Part shown: one piece after another, positions 8,593-18,984 of the stretch | Layout: each line of letters opens with the position of its first letter | Position numbering within the stretch: the first letter of the stretch is position 1 | Source: Chara braunii | Taxonomy: Eukaryota; Streptophyta; Charophyceae; Charales; Characeae | Assembly (NCBI GenBank): GCA_003427395.1 | Contig: BFEA01000671.1 | Location: 144,815-208,814 of the forward strand | Direction: 5' to 3' | Length of the DNA: 64,000 nt | The notes under the pieces: generated by a model | The model's database searches: none | The model's input: the letters and a program-made list of their open reading frames with translations, nothing else | What the model was told of the DNA's origin: nothing | Program-made: the position numbers and the translations under genes

Positions 8593-11500
8593 CCGTTCAT
8601 TGCAGAACTCTTAATAAACTACCTGCCATAAAAGTCTCCATTCAATTACCAGTTGACTGATTACTTATCCATAGGATTTGAAGATGCACCATGTCCACTC
8701 ATATACAGCCTGGTCGTGATCGGAGTAGAGCTGTTTAGCTACTAGCACTTACTTGAGGTTTTCGGCTTAAGTCTTGACCAACGGTGGTCCATGTTCAGTT
8801 CGGTATACCACCCACTACTAGAACCCAATTGTTATGCTACCTGAGAAACCTTACTTATGACAATGGTTTGCGGCCAGCGTACCTAGCAATAGCCCATTAA
8901 GTCTGACCGTTTACCAGTAAACTGCTAATCATCAAGGAACCCGAGAGATCATCAGTTGTCTGGTCGTTTACCCATAGAATCGGGGTTTGTTATGTCCACT
9001 TCACATACGACTTGGACGAGGTGGACGTAAACTAATCATTTTGTCTGAGTTTATAATGATTTGGTCCTCAACACTCGTTTTCTCAATCAAAGAGGGTTCA
9101 CAGTTTGATCAACAGAAGGGCCCGCGGATTGATCAATACTATATATCACCCGAGCTCACACATCTGAGTCAGGCCCAATCAGTCCTGCAGTTCTAGTTTT
9201 AAGAGCAAGGCCCATATTACGTCTTCTGTAACATTACATTCTCTTGACTGCACTTTCTCTTAACTCTGCGGTTCGAGCACAAAGCTAAGAAGTAAACGAC
9301 GCAATCATTATCTGCTATGGTCCCTGAGAGTTGCTCGAGTCTACTGCGAGTTTCTCTGCAGAGAACCTCGGCCAAGACTCCTAATAGACCCTTTTTAGAG
9401 CATGGCCCTCTGTTAAGGGAAGTTAGAAGGTACAAGCCAGAGTATAGTGAGGAGGTACAATCAAGACGTCTTCTCTTTGTGATTCCAGTGAAGTCTTTTC
9501 TAATCAAATCAGTCAAGCACAAAACCCAAATTTCGTCTGCAACACAAGGGTTATCTGCAAGCTGTCTGACGCAGGCAGCATGCCTAGTCCAAACACTTAT
9601 GTAGAGTATAACCAATTTTATAGGCTTCAGAGTAGTACTCAAGATTATCAGTGGCAAGTTTAATACAGTTGCAGGTTGAGGGTTACCTACAAGTTACGTA
9701 TGACCTTGGGAAAGGTATTCGAGACAATAAAACTGTCTTGTCAGATACTCATCTCTAGACATGTAACGTATCCCTCGATTTCATCCGTCGAACGTAAGTT
9801 TATCAGAAGATGAGCAGGTACAGGGCTACCAGAACTTTTTCTGACTGACTGTCAATTTGTGGAGTTGCACGCGTATCTGCGGATAGCTTGTTTTTTTTTT
9901 CTTTTACAGAATAACTAAATCATCAACACACTCCAATCAGGTTAGAGGGTTACTGAGTCAACATCCAGACGTTACTAAGGGACGGTGTCAGTCCCCGTCA
10001 AGCAAGAACTTGGCGATCAGGTAAGCTACCCTTTTCAACTGCCTTTTCGTCCCACAACGTTTCATCATTTTGTCTCAATACCCAAGAGGAAGGAAGCGAG
10101 ATTGATAGTTCTACTGACTGACAATGCATCTACAAGCCTTCCAAAGCTACCGCAAACTCACACAAATTTTTTGTATCTTTTTGTTTGTCATTTTAAAGAT
10201 TTGCGAGCTAGGTGTGATGACTTTTTCATTGTCGTCGCTCATTTATAAGGAACTGTAACCCCGAGTACCCACGCTGCCTAACCGATCGCCGAAGCGCGCA
10301 TGGGCCCAAGTGGTTACGCATCCGCTGATTACCAGGGTACACTCGGACCCGCATGACTGCACACTCATCCGTTCAAGTAAGACGTGTGAAAGTCCATGTG
10401 ATCATACTCTCGTACGAGCTCACGTATCAACGTGACATTTCACGCACTCCGTGTTCAGAAAAAGATTATACGTTTTGTGAACGAGCAAATGGGGGCGCCA
10501 ACGTTCCAAACAGCCCTTTCTTCGGCCTCACGCTTGACAATTCGGAGTTACGAGCAAGTCAGACAGTCCAAACTTTTAAACAAACAGCTTGTTGATATCC
10601 CCTAAGACTTAACGAGACCCTCATACATTCATATGTACTGATGACTTTCACAACCGACTTTGAAGAAAGAAAGGGGAATTTAAAGGGGATGGGCTTTGAG
10701 TTTTTGATGATTACCGCGATCTGAGCATACTCAAGTCAGTTGAAGGCAATGAGATATGACTTCCCATCATCCATACATCACCCGTTTTTCCTCAGTCCTT
10801 CCTTCGGCAATCATTCTTGAAACTTTCCATTACAAACTTGACAAGTAAGGCATGAGCAACGTAGGCACGAAGAAATGAGTTGGCGTCACCAATAGTAAAC
10901 GTCTCTACGTCGTCAGAGGAAGCACAACTGACATCTGCCGTGAGTAGGAATGTCTCCTTCCACAAATCTTGGCCTATGAAGTGGGTATTCTGATATGATA
11001 GTCGAAACCCACCCCTCCTTGAGCGCTGCTTTTCGTATCTACTCTCTCGTTAGTGAGTGTTGTCTTTTGTCACTATAGTACTAGCTGATTACTTATACGG
11101 GCACCTTATTCTAGCGCGTTGTTTTCACTTATGTATTCTTTTCTCTTGATTACACTAAAGACTAGTATCGTACTTCTTGAGTCTGCACTCAACCCCGTCA
11201 CTTACGAAAGACACATGCGCCAAGAAGGGGAAACGAACGCATCTTCTCCTCGGAGACAACCTTCGCGTACCTTCCGGACCCGACAGAATGGAATTATATG
11301 CATCTTCGTCGCACGTAGATGATCCTTAATGATCTCGCACGACTCTGAGCAAGGGAGGACTCTCAGACGACCTCGGATTGTCTATCTCATCTCACCCAAA
11401 CAGAAACCTGATGTGATGTATCCTTGCCGCGCAGTAATAACATATATTAGTGGTTAGGACAGTACATCAATTTCGCCACATTGAGAGTGGGCTTCTTCTT

Positions 11501-12238
11501 GATGCTCCTACAGGGAACATAAACGACATTGAACATTCGGCCAGCACCCTCTGACCATCAGGAAGAGGAGGAGGAGCAGAGTCGAAAATCGTTACTGAGT
11601 CGCTTGCTGGTAAGGGCTCTCTGATGAGCGTCCAGTTCTCGTTCACGCACGCTTCTCACGGGAACCGCCTGCGCACACCCCCTCCCCTTTTCTAACTCGC
11701 CATAACCACCTAGCGAGCCTGAAACTTGTCCCCAAGCTCTGACCTCAAGATCCTCCTCAACCAGCCTGAAGGCAGCGCTTGGGTAGACGAGGCACGAGGA
11801 CCTTCACTATCAGGAAAACTCTCTGTCACTCGCTTACTCACTCTCCGGGCTCATGTTGGTGAAGGAAGCCGAGCTGACAAACACAGATGATGCAGACCTG
11901 CAGGGCGGCGCCGACACTAAAGAGTGTACCCCTTAACGCTCCTTCGAGATTGATCTTCAGCAGTTGCTCATTCGATGATACTATTCAGCGTGAAGACCAG
12001 GCGCAACGCACATCACATACTAGCAAGCAAGGGGCGCTCAACGATACGTCTTCATCGATGAATAGTGAGCAAGGGCCACTCGTCCAGAATCATTCAAGCC
12101 CGCGCATGAGCCATTTATGGCAAGCATCATCTCCTTCAGCTGCAATTACCCACGCTTGGCTTTCAACGTACTGCTGACTTGTCCCGAAGTCTCAGACTTC
12201 ACTCCTAGGGACGCACATGCGAGCTCACGAGTGTGACG
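8593..12238. other. Unassigned stretch without recognisable genes
   Basis: About 3.6 kb of mixed composition with only short frames on both strands. A few poly-T runs are present (for example 9890-9900). Loosely similar lines near 8650-8730 and 8950-9050 (cata/gaccaggttt-type text with tatgtccac) hint at a diverged internal duplication. It could be the remainder of the long LTR of element I, or older repeats. I see nothing else I can support. Confidence 0.4.
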
Positions 12239-12913
12239 TCAACAGTAGCCCCTCGCGTTCACCTCTCTCATCACTCTCGTCCTACTCTCATTTCCCTCGG
12301 CTTGTGATCCCTTTTGCACGTTCTCTCCCTTCGCGTAGCAGCGTCCACGTGTAACAACCTTGCGGGCCTCACCGCCCACTTGGACGCTCGTTCGAACTGG
12401 CCTCCGGGCCATCCTCCACCGTCCCAGCCAGCTCGTGGTCCTGCGGATCTGGTCCAATCCATGCCAGGAGTAAGTCTCAGCCTCGAGGTCACTCTGGTCA
12501 CTTTCTGCTTCGGAGTCACGGTCCAAGTGTTATTGTTCCTGCTCTATAGTGTCCGTTGAAGTCTCAACCTCATGGTACACGATGGTTATCTGGACCTCCA
12601 CCGTGACCCCATCTCTCCGCATCCTTCTCTTCGCCCGCTTCTTGGACTCCATGACGGCCAGGTGTAGTCTCCAGTCCCCCTTCATTTCCTCCTCTTTCGC
12701 TCCCTCTACAGTAACTTTTAGCCTCGCATCATCTCCTCCGCAGTAACTCAGGGTCGTGGTGATCCTGGGTCCTTCGCTAGACATAGGGGACCAGCGCGTA
12801 GTGTTCTTCCAGCAATCCGGCCTATAGCCGTGCACGCCATCATTACGTGCCATAGCCACTTTACCGATAGGCACTTTATCGCGCAAGGCAGTTAACCTCG
12901 GACAACTCACCAC
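12239..12913 (-). pseudogene. Possible broken ORF of unknown family
   Basis: Two frames, 12913-12530 and 12526-12239, are in the same phase and separated by a single stop (12527-12532 region), so they could be one coding segment of about 220 residues. The first part ends in a basic RRDGV stretch followed by EVQITIVYHEVE; the second begins DRDSEAESDQSDLEAE, an acidic run. No known domain is visible, and an opposite-strand frame overlaps it. It may be a gene fragment or chance coding in GC-richer DNA. Confidence 0.2.
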
Positions 12914-13597
12914 TCACTGCAAATTAGAGATTACAAGGACTATCGGCCGCGAGCAGCTTTTCCTTTAGAGAAATACGGGCGCGCCTTGCACTCGCAGAAG
13001 ACGGCGCCCTATGACTCTACCTCCCTTCCTTTTATAGAATTACCAATAACGACGACCCCAGCGTTTTAAATGAGGAATTTAAATTTATTTTTCTTTTCAA
13101 GTCTCTTATATAGAGTTTTAAAAATTTTAAATTAATTAGACAGAACGGATTAAAAATTAATTGAAGAAACGCACGAGGTTGGAGTCCAACGGTCCTAGCG
13201 CAAGCTAATCTTCGAGTTGCTGTCAGTCTCAGACCCTTGCGACGTGGCTGCTGGTCGAAGCAGTGGTCCCATAATGGTATACCGACAGTCACCCTTTTCT
13301 CTTCCAGACCAGCAGCTCGTCTACCACTATTGGGTGCCCGTGTCCGATGGTAAGGAGGGGGCTTATGACCCTCCACAGAGGGTGATAAGCCTCCTACCAA
13401 TGCAGTCGCGGGTTGCCCCTCTTTTGAGGTTCTACCACGCGGAGCCCAGCTAGGCAGATCTGGCACAGGCGATATACGAGGGGTCGGGCCAACCTAGGCC
13501 GTCAGACAGTAATCATAGTTCAAAGTTGAACCATCGGCCTTCTTGTGAAAAGACAGGTTAAAAAGGGGAGGTTGAATTTCCTTAGAACTTCCAATGT
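12914..13597. other. Non-coding stretch
   Basis: Contains an AT-rich patch at about 13060-13165 between GC-richer flanks. Overlapping short frames on both strands (13032-13466) show no motif. Nothing else recognised. Confidence 0.4.
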
Positions 13598-13636
13598 TAA
13601 TAATAATAATAATAATAATAATAATTATAATAATAA
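13598..13636. repeat. (TAA)n microsatellite
   Basis: A run of about twelve TAA units with one interruption (attataa). The same triplet repeat occurs at 22681-22740, 23453-23495 and in 24280-24330. Confidence 0.95.
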
Positions 13637-14151
13637 AGTCAGAGAAAGTAGGGAAACCGTAACGTTGCAATGGCCTGAATCCACCAGTTTCTTCCCGAAC
13701 TAAAGCGCGGGTTCTGATTTGAAGTTTTTTTTTTTTTTTCCTTTTCCCCCTTCTCTTCCCTCCCTCTGCTTGTCTGTGGTAGCAATCCGCATCTGGCCCA
13801 TAACCCGACCAGGAAACATTCGGCGCGCAGTTGAAAAGACTGTGCCGCTTCTTCTGAGTCTACGTCACTGGGCGAGCCCGACGGCTACCACGACCACTGG
13901 CCGGTAGTGCTCTGCTGTACAGCAGGGCGCCGAGCCCGCGTGGACCAAAGGAAAGTCGAGTGGCGCGCCTTTTGTTGAAGAAGGCACCAACTGAACAGGT
14001 CCACTACAAAGTGCCACCTAGGTATACCAGGACTGTCGCGAAGGCTCAGGAGCAACCCGACGAGCTGCAATATCTGAGCGAGGAGCCGGTACTGAGTAGG
14101 AGCCTCGCACACAGAGGAGGGCCGGGACACCGCGCCCTCCGACACCGCGCC
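13637..14151. other. Non-coding stretch
   Basis: Includes a poly-T/pyrimidine run at 13725-13765. Short frames on both strands have no recognisable content. Confidence 0.4.
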
Positions 14152-14776
14152 GGGGTCAGTCCTACTGGCGGTGCAGCGGGCCCACCCACTACCCAGTGAT
14201 CAGTCAAGGAGGGCACTCACAATCCTCGCAACCCACCCGGGAGTATCGGCCCAGACAGGCGCTACGAGGCCGCTGGCGACAGGGGTCCCCGCTCCCATAC
14301 TCAGGGCTTCACCTCCCTGTGGCTCCACTGCCGGGAGGCATTGCACACCAAAGTCGCAATGGTGTCGCAGGGACGCGCCAGCTCCTGCTAGGGAGGGGTG
14401 ACCACCTCGCTCCTCTCTCACGCTCTAATTGAGCCTTCCCCTCCCGGAGCCACTCCCCCCCCATGGCCTCGACAACCCCAAGGGGAGGCACACGCTCAAC
14501 CGTTGTGGGGATCCAGGAAGTACGATTGGGATATCAACATTCAGTGGGCACCCTTGCAGGTGGCTCCCCAAGTCCAGAGTTGCAGAGCCCTGTGTACATC
14601 TATGCCCTGGGAGCGCGCGCGCTCAGTATTTGAGTGGTAGTGCGTCAACCTAACGCCGTGCCGGCGGCATATGCACAAGGGTGCGGATTTGAACCCGCAA
14701 CCTCAGACCACAATGTGCATTTCCAACCGGTGCCCTAACCACTGGGTCATCCGGAACTCACGCTCTCACAGTTTGT
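14152..14776. repeat. Duplicated ~620 bp unit, copy 1
   Basis: This unit is repeated at 14864-15484 in the same orientation, with scattered substitutions and small indels. It begins ggggtcagtcctactggcgg, has a C-rich central part and ends in the tRNA-like module followed by cacgctctcacagtttgt. Frames on the plus strand through it have no known domain. About 87 bases including poly-T separate the two copies. Confidence 0.85.
14682..14754 (-). repeat. tRNA-derived SINE-like head, copy 1
   Basis: On the minus strand the sequence CCAGTGGTTAGGGCACCGG resembles a pol III A box and GGTTCAAATCC a B box, at tRNA-like spacing. A paired acceptor stem is absent, so this is not a working tRNA gene; it is more likely the head of a SINE that transcribes leftward through the duplicated unit. 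Confidence 0.6.
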
Positions 14777-14863
14777 GTGTGTGTTTTTTTTTTTTTTAAA
14801 GGGTTGTAGAGGTGTCGGGGTTCGTGACCCCGGGAGGATGTCCGCCAGAGGGCTTTCCGCGTT

Positions 14864-15484
14864 GGGGTCAGCCCTACTGACGGTGCAGCGGGCCCACCCA
14901 CTACCCAGTGATCTGTCAAGGAGGGAACTCACAATCCTCGCTACCCACCCGGGAGTATCAGCCCAGACCGGCGCTACCAGGCCGCTGCGCGAGGGGTCAC
15001 CCAGCTCCAGGGCTTCACCTCCCTATGGCTCCACCGCCGGGAGGCTTTCACGCACCACAGTCACAGTGGTGCTACAGGGACGCGCCAGTCCCTACTAGGC
15101 GAGGGGTGACCCCCTCGCTCCTCCCGCACACTCCAACTGAGCCTGCCCCTCCAGAGCCACTCCCCCCCCATGGCCTCAACAACCCGAAGGGGAGGCACAC
15201 GCTCAACCGTTACGGGGACCCAGGAAGTACGGTTGGGATATCAATATCCAGTGGGCACCCTTACAGATGGCTCTCCAGGTCCAGATCTGCAGAGCCCTGT
15301 GTACGACCGTGCCCCTGGGAGCGTGTGCGCTCAGTTTGTGAGTGGTAGTGCGTCAACCTAACGCCGTGCCGATGGCATATGCACGAGGTTGCGGATTTGA
15401 ACCCGCAACCTCATACCACAATGTGCATTTCCAACCGGTGCCCTAACCACTGGGCCATCCGCCACTCACGCTCTCACAGTTTGT
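14864..15484. repeat. Duplicated ~620 bp unit, copy 2
   Basis: Second copy of the 14152-14776 unit. It shares start, end and the tRNA-like module. Differences are mostly substitutions, so this is an older tandem duplication, or two insertions of the same repeat side by side. Confidence 0.85.
15389..15463 (-). repeat. tRNA-derived SINE-like head, copy 2
   Basis: Same A-box/B-box module as 14682-14754 with a few substitutions. The 5' end is GCGGATGGCCCAGTGGTTAG; again no matching acceptor 3' strand is seen. Confidence 0.6.
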
Positions 15485-15980
15485 ATTCGTACTAGAAATC
15501 AATCAAATGAGCTTTTGCTCTTTTGCTCCACACGAGATTTTTGTTCTCTTTTAGCTCATCTTAGGATATATGCGTTATCTTCTAACAGATGTGCCGCCCC
15601 AGCCAAACTCCCCACCTGACAATGTCTTTCGCTTGGATCAGACAGGCCAAGAGGGTCTGCACCTTGGATCGAGAAGCAGGGGCACATCCCTGACTCCACC
15701 TCACGAAATAAGTAAAATAACGTTAAAGGTAGTGGTATTTCACTTGCGCCGTAAAGCTCCCACTTATTCTACACCTCTCAAGTCATTTCACGGAGTCGAA
15801 CTAGAGTCAAGCTCAACAGGGTCTTCTTTAGCCCGATTCTTCCAAGCCTGCTCCCTTGGTTGTGGTTTCGCAGGATGGTAAGTGCGCGCTTGGCAAGCGT
15901 CTTGGGCAGTTGAGCCAAATTCAACTACACTTGAATGGATGGTACAAAGTCCTCCAACTTTTCGTACCTTTGAAGAATAC
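15485..15980. other. Non-coding stretch
   Basis: A 103-residue frame at 15570-15881 (plus) shows no recognisable content. Nothing else seen. Confidence 0.4.
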
Positions 15981-16022
15981 TAATACACTTAATCTAATAC
16001 ACTTAATCTAATACACTTAATT
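15981..16022. repeat. Three 14-bp tandem repeats
   Basis: taatacacttaatc is repeated three times head to tail, the last copy changing at its end. It sits just before the first MITE in AT-rich DNA. Confidence 0.9.
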
Positions 16023-16075
16023 TCATCATCTTTTTAATAATACAATAATTATTTGTAGAATATTATTATCTTTAT

Positions 16076-16439
16076 CTGTGTAGCACACCGAACATGTTCG
16101 GAGATTTTTCGAACGTCCGCACATGTTCGGGTGTTCGCCCGAACGCCACCCGAACGTGTTCGGCCGAACATATTCAAAAAAATAAAAAATAAAAAATAAA
16201 AAATCTTTTGGTTTGTTATTTTTAACTCGAGTTTGGTGACAAATTTGACCATACCTCCAAGGCAAACGTTGTGTGAATTATTCTTTTACATAACATATAT
16301 TTTTCTCAGAGTTTTTGGAGAATGTTTTTTTTTTTTTTTTAATATTTTTATATTCGCGTTCGAAGAGTTTCGGCACTCGTTCGCGTTCGGTCCCGAACGT
16401 TCAGGTTCGGTCACCGAACCCGAACACGATGCTACACAG
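16076..16439. mobile_element. hAT-like MITE with perfect 8-bp target duplication
   Basis: The 364 bp element starts CTGTGTAGCA and ends with its exact inverse TGCTACACAG. It is flanked on both sides by atctttat (16068-16075 and 16440-16447), an 8-bp target site duplication as made by hAT transposases. Inside, cgaac/gttcg motifs recur and form several short palindromes near each end. There is no transposase, so it is a non-autonomous element mobilised in trans. Confidence 0.9.
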
Positions 16440-16563
16440 ATCTTTATATTATATATTATTATTTCAATTTATTTGTATAATTATAATACAATATTTATAA
16501 TACAATAAATTTTGTATCTTTTTATTTTATATGTAATATATATGTAATATATATATATATATA

Positions 16564-17344
16564 CAGGGTAACCGACGTTCTGGACGAGCCGAACGCTCGA
16601 ACCCGAACGCCCGAACCCAAACGCCCGAACCCGAACGCCCGAACCCGAACGCCCGAACGTATAAGACCCATTGGGGATGCGTTCGGTCGTTCGGGCCGAA
16701 CGCGAACCCAAAAAAAAAAAAATCTGAAAAAAAGATATGTTATGAAGAAAAATAAACTAAACAATATTTGCCTGAGAATTACATCCAAATTCCTTGCCAA
16801 ATTTGAAATAAAAATAAATTACGAAAAATAAATACTAATAATAAAAATAATAAAAAATAAAAAAAGAATTAAATTTAGTGAGTTCGCGAGCACGTTTTCG
16901 ACATCGCCATCTTTGGCGATTATTTTTTTTTTTTTTTGGAATAGCGAAATATCCTGAAAATTTAGATATGTGTGCTTCACATAATGCAAAACACACTAAA
17001 AAAGTTTCAAAAAATAATAAAATTGTTTAGACCCCGAACTAAAGTGAAAACAAAAAGTACAAAGTGAAAAAAAACGTGGGCACGCATGTTTTGACACCGC
17101 CATCTTTGGCGATTTTTAATTCTTATTTGGATGATCCAAATGACTTGAAATTTTATACGCGTGTACCTCACGTCATAGAAAACTCACAGAAAAAAAATCA
17201 GAAAAAATATAATATTTTTAGGCCCCGAAATAATTTTTGGCGGTGGACGAATGCCGTCGGGTTCGGACCCCGTAGGGGACCCCGAACGCCCGTACGTACG
17301 GAGGTATGCCCAAGGACCTCCGTACGTACGGGATGGTAACCCTG
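16564..17344. mobile_element. Second hAT-like non-autonomous element
   Basis: The 781 bp element starts CAGGGTAACC and ends GGTAACCCTG (9 of 10 inverted), a hAT-type terminus. Both flanks are tatatata, consistent with an 8-bp duplication but low complexity. The left side has short repeats of cccgaacgcc. The right side has a perfect hairpin: cccgtacgtacggagg (17289-17304) pairs with cctccgtacgtacggg (17317-17332). Twice it contains acacgccatctttggcgat-like text (16900 and 17095), an internal duplication. No transposase. Confidence 0.75.
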
Positions 17345-17501
17345 TATATATATATTATTTAACATTATTTCTACAAAGAATTGAAAAGAATCATACAAGA
17401 AAGCTATATTTTACATAATTCCCAAAATTCAGTCTCAACAACTTTTGTCAAATATTTCATTTTGTTTATTATTTTTATCAACTTTATTCTATTGGACTCA
17501 A

Positions 17502-17572
17502 GGCTAAGTAACATAAAGGTAATGTATTGGACTGCAAATCCACGAATGATGGTTCGAATCCGTCCTTAGCCT
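17502..17572 (+). tRNA. trnC-GCA: Mitochondrial-type tRNA-Cys (GCA)
   Basis: 71 nt with acceptor GGCTAAG pairing with CTTAGCC, anticodon GCA at 17534-17536 in the loop ctgcaaa, and a T arm ggttcgaatcc. It closely resembles plant mitochondrial tRNA-Cys. No CCA is encoded. It sits in a mitochondrial insert, so it is probably not expressed as a tRNA gene here. Confidence 0.9.
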
Positions 17573-17623
17573 ACTTACTCGGTAAGTTGACCAAGCTGAG
17601 TTTCTGAAGAGATTGATGTTGCG

Positions 17624-17697
17624 TGTTTAGAAGTGGATTCGAACCACTGACACAAGGATTTTCAGTCATTTGCTCTGACCAACTGAGCTACCTAAAC
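17624..17697 (-). tRNA. trnF-GAA: Mitochondrial-type tRNA-Phe (GAA)
   Basis: 74 nt on the minus strand: acceptor GTTTAGG with 3' partner TCTAAAC, D arm GCTCAGTTGGTCAGAGC, anticodon GAA (complement at 17661-17663) and T arm GGTTCGAATCC. It reads as an intact mitochondrial-type tRNA-Phe. It lies 52 bases after the tRNA-Cys and just before rps2, on the opposite strand. Confidence 0.9.
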
Positions 17698-17714
17698 AAA
17701 AACAAAATCAAACT

Positions 17715-18002
17715 ATGTTCAATTCAAAAAAGGTAATTCAAAGATTACTAAGTACAAAGCCACATTTTGGTAATCGTACACCTGATTCAGACTTTCAGCC
17801 ATATCTGTACGGATTACGAAATGAAATCGCTATTATTGATTTAGAAAGAACACTTCTTTATTTAGGAAGAGCTTGTAATTTCATTGAGTATATAATTCGT
17901 TTAAATTGTCATATATTATTTGTAAATACTAATCCACAAAACAATCAAATAATTCAGAAAATGGCAAAAGAAACATGTCAAAGTTATATAAATCATAAAT
18001 GA
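17715..18002 (+). pseudogene. rps2: Mitochondrial rps2, 5' fragment
   Basis: The 95-residue frame is the N-terminal part of mitochondrial ribosomal protein S2, which helps hold the small subunit body. Typical features are VIQRLLSTKPHFGNRTP, LYGLRNEIAIIDLERTLLYL, the ILFVNTN strand and MAKETCQSYINHK, which in the family is followed by W and about another hundred or more residues. Here the next codon is TGA, created by the join to 25S rRNA sequence. The frame is undamaged up to the join, so the insertion is recent or the join is an assembly effect. It would not work in the nucleus without a targeting peptide and its missing C-terminus. Confidence 0.9.
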
Positions 18003-18056
18003 TAGGGACAGTGAGAATCTCGTTAATCTATTCATGCGTGTCACTAATTAGGTGAT

Positions 18057-18098
<42 letters not shown>

Positions 18099-18129
18099 AT
18101 TTACCCGCGCTTGGTTGAATCTCTTCACT

Positions 18130-18163
<34 letters not shown>

Positions 18164-18984
18164 CGTCAACCTCCGTTGGGACCATCACAATGCTTTGTTC
18201 TTATGAAACAGTCGGATTCCCCTTGTTTGCACCAGTTCTGAGTCGACGGTTTGATGCTTAGGGTAAGTTAGGGAGAGTCCCTCGACTTTCAGGTGGCGAC
18301 ATAAGACATTCTACGTCCGTCGGCACCCTGGCACGCGGGCGCCGTCCTTGCCGAGAGACAGCTTGGGCAGACCACCGACAACCAGCGACATTGAGGTGCA
18401 GAACCCTAGGCCCAGCCCTTAGAGCCAATCATTTTCTCAAGGTTACGGATCCATATTGTCGACTTCCCTTATCTACATTCTTTTTTTGACCAAAGGCTGC
18501 TCGCCTAGGAGACCTGATCTGGTTATGAGTACGGCTGGGCGTCAGAGGTACCCGCAACTCCAAATTTTCAAGGGTCGTCGGGGGTGCACTGGACACCACA
18601 GGACGCGCGGTGCTTTTTCGGGCGCTGCACCCTATCTCCGGTTGATCCGATTCCAGGGTGGGCAAGACGTTAAGAAGAAAAAAGAACCCTTCCCATGGCC
18701 CCCGCATGCATCTCTAGAGCTGCTTACGTTACCCTCCACCTCCACAACTCGGTTCATGAATATTAACCCGACCCTCTTTCGACGTGCGGCACGCAATGTG
18801 CCCTTGATACAAGGTTTCCACTTCTCTTAGGGTCGACTGATCCATGTCTCAGCGCTGTTCACATGAAACTCTTATCCACTTCAGTCTTCAAAGTTCTCAT
18901 TTGAATATTTGCTACTACCACCAAGATCTGCAAGGGGATCCGCTTCACCTAGGTTCACGCTCCAGGCTTCGCAACAGGCCCCGC
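18003..18984 (-). rRNA. 25S rRNA fragment (cytosolic), truncated both sides
   Basis: On the minus strand the sequence follows the plant 25S rRNA without large gaps: near the start TTGCAGATCTTGGTGGTAGT and AGCAAATATTCAAATGAGAA, in the middle GGGAAGTCGACAATATGGAT, later AGGGGAATCCGACTGTTTCA, and at the end TAGCCAAATGCCTCATCACC and ATTCTCACTGTCCCTATC. About 980 bases, roughly the middle third of the molecule. The low-coordinate end joins the mitochondrial insert; the high-coordinate end at 18984 joins the TG of the element II LTR. Variable regions have diverged but the conserved core is well kept. Confidence 0.92.

Larger units (their letters stand above)
17345..18002. other. Mitochondrial DNA insert (NUMT)
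   Basis: AT-rich DNA with two mitochondrial-type tRNA genes and the start of mitochondrial rps2 in one block. The clear part starts at the tRNA-Cys (17502); the left limit is uncertain because 17353-17501 has no marker. The right limit is sharp: rps2 stops mid-gene at 18002, where 25S rRNA sequence starts. Nuclear LTR elements on the right and hAT elements on the left argue that this is mitochondrial DNA in the nucleus, unless the assembly joined unrelated pieces. Confidence 0.75.

Noticed and set aside
11600-11660. Hammerhead ribozyme (ctgatgag at about 11627)
   Set aside because: No GAAA core at the right distance and no flanking stems.
17965-18060. Insertion at the R1/R2 retrotransposon target in 25S rDNA
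   Set aside because: The 25S edge is near that region, but no R-element sequence is present and the neighbour is mitochondrial DNA.
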